From positions 1 to 38,652 of the IMG/VR virus record IMGVR_UViG_3300044681_000518: 38,652 nucleotides of DNA. The stretch is one strand, 5' to 3'. Positions 34,634 to 38,652 of this stretch are shown one piece after another (the first letter of the stretch is position 1; every line of letters starts with the position of its first letter). Under the pieces are notes generated by a model, which was not told where the DNA came from, did no database searches, and saw only the letters and a program-made list of their open reading frames with translations. The stretch comes from a virus. The translations under genes were made by a program, and so were the position numbers.

Positions 34634-35179
34634 ATGGATACCTCAATTAGATACTCACTTTATTTCGATAACTGTGATGAAGATGCAATTAACAGACTAA
34701 AAGAGATCTTCGGTTACGATCCTAATTTTCCTGATACCTTTGTTGATGGAACATCTATTATTAATAATCTTTTCGGTGTTGACACCCTACTAAGTGTAGA
34801 CCAAGATTGGATTGATGATAATGTGGGTGTATCAGATTTTAGTGGTTTCATTAATGAGATTGATCTAATTAATCACAAAGTATCAGTGACCATTTCCTCA
34901 CCATCAGAATGTTTACCATTACTTGAGTCTATTATGACAAATATGATTACATCATATTGTCCCGATGTCTTTTTAAGTGGGGACTATAATAGATTTGATT
35001 ATACTGAGGTGGGTTGTATTGTCGGAGATAGAGTTATTACAAAATACCCGATGGATATCTCGTCCTTCAACGTAGGGAACTTTATTGAAGGGTCTGAAGA
35101 CTACGAAAGTTTTAAAAATGCACTATTTGATCATAGGTCGGCAAAATTTTCCGACTTTTTGATCTCACTCGAGAATTAA
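34634..35179 (+). CDS. Hypothetical acidic protein (181 aa)
   Basis: Not recognised. The product is acidic, with a mixed alpha/beta pattern: SIRYSLYFDNCDEDAINRLK at the start, VDQDWIDDNVGVSDFSGFIN in the middle (about 53-76), and a C-terminal half with VGCIVGDRVITKYPMD. No membrane segment or signal peptide. A strong terminator follows 7 bases after its stop. It is probably transcribed from the promoter at 34142 together with the preceding gene, possibly also from a TATTTAT element 17 bases ahead of it. Confidence 0.7.
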   Translation: MDTSIRYSLYFDNCDEDAINRLKEIFGYDPNFPDTFVDGTSIINNLFGVDTLLSVDQDWIDDNVGVSDFSGFINEIDLINHKVSVTISSPSECLPLLESIMTNMITSYCPDVFLSGDYNRFDYTEVGCIVGDRVITKYPMDISSFNVGNFIEGSEDYESFKNALFDHRSAKFSDFLISLEN

Positions 35180-35186
35180 AATAAAT

Positions 35187-35217
35187 CCCCCACCCAAAAG
35201 TGGGGGTTTGTTTTTTT
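35187..35217 (+). terminator. Rho-independent terminator
   Basis: CCCCCAC (35187-35193) pairs with GTGGGGG (35200-35206) around a 6-base loop, followed by TTTGTTTTTTT. It ends the 34211-35179 transcript. The T-tract itself contains the TTTG that serves as the upstream element of the next promoter. Confidence 0.9.
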
Positions 35218-35238
35218 AAAATATTTTTCTTATCTTTT
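35208..35238 (+). promoter_or_regulatory. Bacteroidetes-type promoter, TTG-N20-TATCTTTT, nested in terminator tail
   Basis: TTG (35208-35210) lies inside the U-tract of the preceding terminator, and TATCTTTT (35231-35238) follows after 20 bases. The ATG of the DNA methyltransferase is 19 bases downstream. Confidence 0.6.
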
Positions 35239-35257
35239 ATAAACAACGTAAAGAGAT

Positions 35258-35947
35258 ATGGAAAAAGATTTTAAAATGGTTAAGAGCGTGTACGGTTCCA
35301 ACCAAGAGGTAATTGAGAATATCATGCACCTATATAGTATAGATAGATTTGATTTGGACTGTACCTACTCTAAGGGTAATTTTTGGAAAGACTTACCACA
35401 CCCCACCCATAAAACTGATCTATATCCCCATTACGAGAATGTAATTCAAGCCGATTCGGAAGACCTACCCTTTGAGGATGGTTCTATGAGGGCAATCATG
35501 TACGATCCTCCTTTTGTTATTGTGGGTAGCGGTAAAGGACATAGGAGTAACGGACCGGGTAGTTCTATCATTGCTAAAAGGTTTGAAGGTTACGGGACAT
35601 ATGATGATTTAACATCAAACTACTATAACACCCTGAAAGAACTTTATAGATTGTGTGAAAAGGATGGTTTTGTTGTGATGAAATGCCAAGACACAGTATC
35701 GGGAGGTAAACAATACTTCTCTCACGTTCATGTCATGAATATGGCACTTGAAATCGGTTTCTATCCAAAGGATATGTTCGTCCTGACCTCAAACATCCGT
35801 GTTAACGCGTTTAACGGTACCAAGTGGAAACAACAACACCACGCAAGAAAATACCACTCCTACTTTTGGGTCTTCCAAAAGACGAAACCAAAGTTTAATT
35901 ATAAATTTACTGAACAGGATTCTGAGGTGTTCCAAGATAAAGATTGA
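35258..35947 (+). CDS. Orphan DNA methyltransferase (DPPF motif)
   Basis: This 229-aa protein has MYDPPF (D83-F86), the catalytic motif IV of N6-adenine or N4-cytosine DNA methyltransferases, preceded by ADSEDLPFEDGSM, typical of the strand before it. KDGFVVMKCQDT after it fits the next strand. An obvious FxGxG SAM motif is not visible, so SAM binding may be permuted or degenerate. There is no restriction endonuclease nearby, so it probably protects phage DNA from host restriction or marks it for packaging or transcription. Its last 41 bases overlap the convergent DUF192 gene. It has its own host-type promoter, which suggests early expression. Confidence 0.75.
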   Translation: MEKDFKMVKSVYGSNQEVIENIMHLYSIDRFDLDCTYSKGNFWKDLPHPTHKTDLYPHYENVIQADSEDLPFEDGSMRAIMYDPPFVIVGSGKGHRSNGPGSSIIAKRFEGYGTYDDLTSNYYNTLKELYRLCEKDGFVVMKCQDTVSGGKQYFSHVHVMNMALEIGFYPKDMFVLTSNIRVNAFNGTKWKQQHHARKYHSYFWVFQKTKPKFNYKFTEQDSEVFQDKD

Positions 35948-36266
35948 CTTTATCCCCAACCTTAAAGTTAGAACAGGTTCCTGAAGGGAATTCCACCACA
36001 TGATCACCAATACCTGAATATCTTTCGGGACAGTCCATGTCACATGGTTGACAATCATGGTGAATTCTGGATATACGATTGTTATTTACGAAAACAATAT
36101 CTAAAGGTATGAGACACCTTCTCATCCAAAAACGATGATGTCCTTTACCCATGTTAAAGACCATACACCCCTTGAGTTCTTTACGACCCATCATACCCTG
36201 TTTTATTTGTTCAGGTGTTGTCATGTATTCTGCGTCAAATACTTGACCATTCACTAATACTCCCAT
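35907..36266 (-). CDS. DUF192 family protein
   Basis: The 119-aa product has the DUF192 pattern: TPEQIKQGMMGRKEL (about 17-31), MVFNMGKGHHRFWMRRCLIPLDIVF-type core with FWM and PLDI around 47-59, an INR-like RISRIHHDC stretch, and a closing VVEFPSGTCSNFKVGDKV. Family members are small secreted or periplasmic proteins in bacteria and are common in marine phages; their role is unknown. Here no signal peptide is present. It also has several Cys around PCDMDCPE that could bind metal. The gene faces the DNA methyltransferase and shares 41 bases with it tail to tail. The 65-bp divergent gap upstream also carries the plus-strand promoter of the acetyltransferase. Confidence 0.85.
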   Translation of the reverse strand: MGVLVNGQVFDAEYMTTPEQIKQGMMGRKELKGCMVFNMGKGHHRFWMRRCLIPLDIVFVNNNRISRIHHDCQPCDMDCPERYSGIGDHVVEFPSGTCSNFKVGDKVNLYLGTPQNPVQ

Positions 36267-36278
36267 ACCTATAATTAT

Positions 36279-36309
36279 TTGACATTATCAATTTATTTCT
36301 TTATATTTT
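36279..36309 (+). promoter_or_regulatory. Bacteroidetes-type promoter, TTTG-N20-TATATTTT
   Basis: TTTG (36278-36281) and TATATTTT (36302-36309) are 20 bases apart, and the acetyltransferase ATG is 22 bases downstream. It probably drives the acetyltransferase, the 52-aa gene and thymidylate synthase as one transcript. Confidence 0.55.
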
Positions 36310-36331
36310 AATAGTAAATAGAAACATCCAC

Positions 36332-36763
36332 ATGGAGCAATGGTCCCTTGATCTTAGTAACCTAAAAGAATTAGAGACACACCCTAACATTAGACCCATC
36401 TATAACCCAAACTACGCAGATTTACGGAGAGAGATAATGTGCTTTAATGAAGAGATTAAATGGGATGGAATGTGGACGTTTCAAGATGCACAGGAACGTC
36501 TATCGAAGGAATGGTTTTTTGTGGGTCTATTCATAGACCACCAGATAAAAGGTTGGGTGTGGTTAGATAGGACACAAACAATTCGAAATCTTTATGTCAA
36601 TAAAGAATATAGAGGAAAGGGTTATGGTGAACTCCTGTTACATAGAATATCATTAATGGCAAGAGATCATGGATATGAAAAAATCACCTCGTTTATTGAC
36701 GAGTGGAATCAACCATCAATAAAAGTAGTAAAAAAACAAAATTGGACTAATGAAGAGATTTGA
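36332..36763 (+). CDS. GNAT-family acetyltransferase
   Basis: This 143-aa protein has the GNAT acetyl-CoA pyrophosphate loop YRGKGYG (93-99; motif Q/RxxGxG/A), preceded by the strand RNLYVN and followed by the helix ELLLHRISLMARDHG, then ITSFIDEWNQPSIKVVKKQNW, the usual last strand and helix where the product leaves. The N-terminal 45 residues are atypical. It transfers an acetyl group from acetyl-CoA to an amine; the acceptor could be a host protein, a small molecule or a sugar amine. The 52-aa gene starts 14 bases before its end. Confidence 0.85.
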   Translation: MEQWSLDLSNLKELETHPNIRPIYNPNYADLRREIMCFNEEIKWDGMWTFQDAQERLSKEWFFVGLFIDHQIKGWVWLDRTQTIRNLYVNKEYRGKGYGELLLHRISLMARDHGYEKITSFIDEWNQPSIKVVKKQNWTNEEI

Positions 36764-36908
36764 GACATATGTGCATAATAATGTGTGGCATTTAATTCCA
36801 ACCATACTAATAACGACCGATGGACCGATATATCTAAGTATCGATTTTGTTTGGTTAAAGTGGGGGATTAGTTTAATCGTAAAAGACGAATTAAAGAAGT
36901 ATGAATAA
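36750..36908 (+). CDS. Small protein (52 aa) bridging acetyltransferase and thyA
   Basis: A 53-codon frame overlaps the end of the acetyltransferase by 14 bases and the start of thymidylate synthase by 8 bases, so it spans the gap exactly, as expected of a translationally coupled gene. The product is MKRFETYVHNNVWHLIPTIL..., with two aromatic and hydrophobic stretches (HLIPTILI; IYLSIDFVWLKWGISLIV) ending in a charged tail. Proteins with a similar SFVWLKWG core occur, as I recall, in many marine T4-like phages, function unknown. It may be a small membrane-associated protein. Confidence 0.7.
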   Translation: MKRFETYVHNNVWHLIPTILITTDGPIYLSIDFVWLKWGISLIVKDELKKYE

Positions 36909-37989
36909 TTTAGATAAACAATATCAAACTCTTTTGGAGACTATATTAGAGTATGGTGTTGAAAAGGGTGACAGAACGGGTACCGGAACAAAGTCCATAT
37001 TTGGTTACACTATTAGACATAATATGTCAGATGGGTTTCCCCTACTCACCACTAAGAAGATGGCGGTCAAAACAATGATGACCGAACTGAAGTGGTTCTT
37101 AAAAGGAGATACCAACATCAAATATTTGGTGGATAATGGTTGTAACATTTGGAATGGTGATGCATATAAGAATTATCAACAAGAAGGCCCATATAGTGTA
37201 GAAGTTGAAAATGAAGAAAATACTTATAGGCAATTAACACAAGAAGAATTTATCAACGAAATCAAAACCGATGATGAGTTTGCTAAAGAATGGGGTGAGT
37301 TAGGTCCAATCTATGGTAAACAATGGAGGGAGTGGAAAACACAAGTATCAATACCTACAACATTAAAAGTTGATGATGGTGACGATAGTGAACCTTTATT
37401 TGTAAGAGGTACGAGATATATTGACCAAATTGAAAATCTAATCAACGACCTTAAAACAAATCCTGATAGTAGGAGATTAATGGTTTCTGCGTGGAATGTT
37501 GGTGATATGGGTGATATGGTTCTTCCACCATGTCACTATGGGTTCCAAGTTTATACGAGAGAGTTAAATTTAGATGAGCGTATTGATATTCACAATGGGT
37601 CGAGTGATCCACTAAATCGTTCTTCTGATTACTTTCATGAACACATGGATATCTACGGTGTCCCTCGTAGATCTATCTCATTAATGTGGAATCAGAGATC
37701 TGTTGACACATTTTTAGGCCTACCATTTAACATAGCATCTTATGGGATGTTATTGAGTTTAATTGCGAAAGAGGTTAATATGGTCCCCGAAGAATTAATA
37801 GGAAACTTGGGAGACACCCACCTATATCAAAACCATATTGAACATGCGGAGGAACAACTAACAAGAGAACCATTTCCACACTTACCAAAATTAAAATTGG
37901 GTAACGTAGATATATTGAATGGAGAGTTTGATTATGAGATTTTATATTATCATTCTCACCCAACAATTAAGGCACCCTTAAGTAATTAA
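36901..37989 (+). CDS. thyA: Thymidylate synthase (ThyA type)
   Basis: Converts dUMP to dTMP with methylene-tetrahydrofolate, supplying thymidine for phage replication. The 362 aa carry all key residues: R25 in DRTGTGT (phosphate), the ELKWFLKGDTNI segment, catalytic C211 in LPPCHYGFQ, RRSISLMWNQRSVDTFLG and N277 in LPFNIASYG. Asn at that last position marks a true thymidylate synthase; dCMP hydroxymethylases have Asp. It is about 100 residues longer than E. coli ThyA because of insertions near 97-130, 147-172 and 221-258. These are in loops, so activity should be kept. It is last in the acetyltransferase operon and runs 12 bases into the convergent gene. Confidence 0.96.
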   Translation: MNNLDKQYQTLLETILEYGVEKGDRTGTGTKSIFGYTIRHNMSDGFPLLTTKKMAVKTMMTELKWFLKGDTNIKYLVDNGCNIWNGDAYKNYQQEGPYSVEVENEENTYRQLTQEEFINEIKTDDEFAKEWGELGPIYGKQWREWKTQVSIPTTLKVDDGDDSEPLFVRGTRYIDQIENLINDLKTNPDSRRLMVSAWNVGDMGDMVLPPCHYGFQVYTRELNLDERIDIHNGSSDPLNRSSDYFHEHMDIYGVPRRSISLMWNQRSVDTFLGLPFNIASYGMLLSLIAKEVNMVPEELIGNLGDTHLYQNHIEHAEEQLTREPFPHLPKLKLGNVDILNGEFDYEILYYHSHPTIKAPLSN

Positions 37990-38652
37990 ATTTAAAAAGT
38001 GGTCTTCGAATTTTTTGATGTAATTAAAATCCAATTTAAATAGTAGTTCCCTATTTTTTCTTATTCTATCCTGTAAATTGGATTTAAGGGATGAGATGTC
38101 CTGTTTATTATATTTAATTTTTATGGAATTAATTAGATCCATAACTCCAACAATCCTTTCATCGTCATTTAAAATAACGTCGTAAGGGTGACCATCTAAA
38201 ATATCATCAAAGACATCAAAACCAATCTCCCTCATAATACTTACGGTTTTAGGTTGTGCCATCCAAATTGGTATTTGACAATAGTAAAAGGGTTTGATCG
38301 ACTTTTCTGTTATATAACCCCAACCATTCTGATGGTTGTTGATTGTTATGTGGGTTTCCACAACAATATTAAATAATTGGGTTATCATTTCTGGATTAAT
38401 TGATTTGTGTTGATCCTCGTCGTCTACCTTAGATGAATCAAAGAACATTAGGTCGACCTGAGACTCGGCATCATCAACGGGATCTCCAACACCAAAAGAA
38501 ACATCTAAAATGTCCCTATCATAGAACCAATCCAAATCTTTAAAATTATTAAGGAACACGACTCTTTCTGGTTTTGTCCTCCTCATTAGACACAAGAAGT
38601 GTTTGGTTGGGATGGTGTTTAAATAGTCGTTACTATCTTCATGGTTTATTAC
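37978..38652 (-). CDS. Glycosyltransferase family 10-like / ITEK-motif protein (5'-truncated)
   Basis: The frame is open to the window edge and no certain start is inside, so I call it truncated. An internal TTG at 38595 and an ATG at 38586 exist, but the reading frame continues upstream without stop. The visible 224 residues have KHFLCLMRRTKPERVVFL near the front and, about residues 105-165, ETHITINNHQNGWGYITEKS followed by KPFYYCQIPIW and GFDVFDDI. The ITEK-x-KP-F arrangement and GFxxFDD are the donor-binding hallmarks of fucosyltransferase-type GT10 proteins and their phage relatives. It is convergent with thyA and overlaps its end by 12 bases. Acceptor and donor are unknown. Confidence 0.6.
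   Translation of the reverse strand, partial: VINHEDSNDYLNTIPTKHFLCLMRRTKPERVVFLNNFKDLDWFYDRDILDVSFGVGDPVDDAESQVDLMFFDSSKVDDEDQHKSINPEMITQLFNIVVETHITINNHQNGWGYITEKSIKPFYYCQIPIWMAQPKTVSIMREIGFDVFDDILDGHPYDVILNDDERIVGVMDLINSIKIKYNKQDISSLKSNLQDRIRKNRELLFKLDFNYIKKFEDHFLNLIT

Noticed and set aside
35258-35947. A restriction-modification system
   Set aside because: Only the methyltransferase is present; neighbours are DUF192 and an acetyltransferase, with no endonuclease-like gene.
36872-36900. TTTG-N20-TAATCGTA before thyA as a seventh promoter
   Set aside because: The -7 element lacks the TTT core, and the stretch is coding sequence of the 52-aa gene; thyA is better explained by the promoter at 36279.
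36901-37989. dCMP hydroxymethylase instead of thymidylate synthase
   Set aside because: The dUMP-discriminating position is Asn (LPFNIASYG), whereas hydroxymethylases have Asp.
1-38652. tRNA genes, integrase, attachment sites or insertion sequences
   Set aside because: No cloverleaf-like sequence, recombinase motif, terminal inverted repeat or target duplication was seen; gaps between genes are too short for them.

Overview
The window looks like part of a large, AT-rich tailed-phage genome, probably a T4-like marine myovirus, whose host is most likely a member of the Bacteroidetes (Flavobacteriia). Phage character comes from a 13.1-kb fibre gene followed by three adhesin paralogues, tightly packed and overlapping genes, and a typical phage accessory set: thymidylate synthase, a DUF192 protein, an orphan DNA methyltransferase, carbamoyltransferase and glycosyltransferases. 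Four signs point to the host. Nearly all starts lack a Shine-Dalgarno sequence. Six intergenic regions carry a TTG-N20-TATNTTTT-type element, close to the known Flavobacterium promoter (TTG ... TAnnTTTG). The outer-membrane protein has a flavobacterial-looking signal peptide (SYG|Q). It is followed by a TonB-box-like LKEVIVTAR. No capsid, terminase, polymerase, integrase, tRNA or CRISPR is visible.

Layout. (1) 1-4723, plus strand: a truncated gene, two SGNH-hydrolase-like proteins, a NodU/TobZ-type carbamoyltransferase, a 39-aa basic peptide and a DTD-containing glycosyltransferase-like protein. This looks like a glycan-modification block just upstream of the fibre. (2) 4821-21709, plus strand: the 4369-aa repeat fibre and three tandem paralogous adhesins, the middle one with an extra inserted domain. 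(3) 21794-25986, plus strand, from a host-type promoter: two charged helical proteins, a radical-SAM enzyme with a SPASM-like C-terminus, a peptidase-U32-like protein and a SAM methyltransferase. (4) 26056-27974, plus strand, from its own host-type promoter: an outer-membrane beta-barrel protein overlapping a polytopic inner-membrane permease resembling DUF401. This pair is the most unusual content of the window. (5) 28025-28471: a small acidic protein with its own promoter. (6) 33886-28468, minus strand: a small ribbon-helix-helix-like protein, two GT-B glycosyltransferases, an NAD-dependent sugar epimerase and two GT-A glycosyltransferases, all overlapping and so probably one operon. (7) 33982-38652: small genes on both strands, including a 44-aa MGCGC protein with its own terminator, two acidic proteins, an orphan DNA methyltransferase, DUF192, a GNAT acetyltransferase, a 52-aa bridging gene, thymidylate synthase and a 5'-truncated GT10-like protein.

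How it may fit together (inference). The fibre and adhesins form the host-recognition apparatus. The sugar genes on both sides could decorate virions or remodel the host surface. The host-type promoters drive the accessory operons, probably early or middle in infection, while the structural genes lack this promoter and may use a TATTTAT-type late promoter. The outer-membrane/inner-membrane pair could change nutrient or ion flux, or the surface, of the infected cell.

Three annotated genes (3290-3409, 33982-34116 and 36750-36908) are under 60 codons. No gene-free stretch exceeds about 120 bases once they are included.
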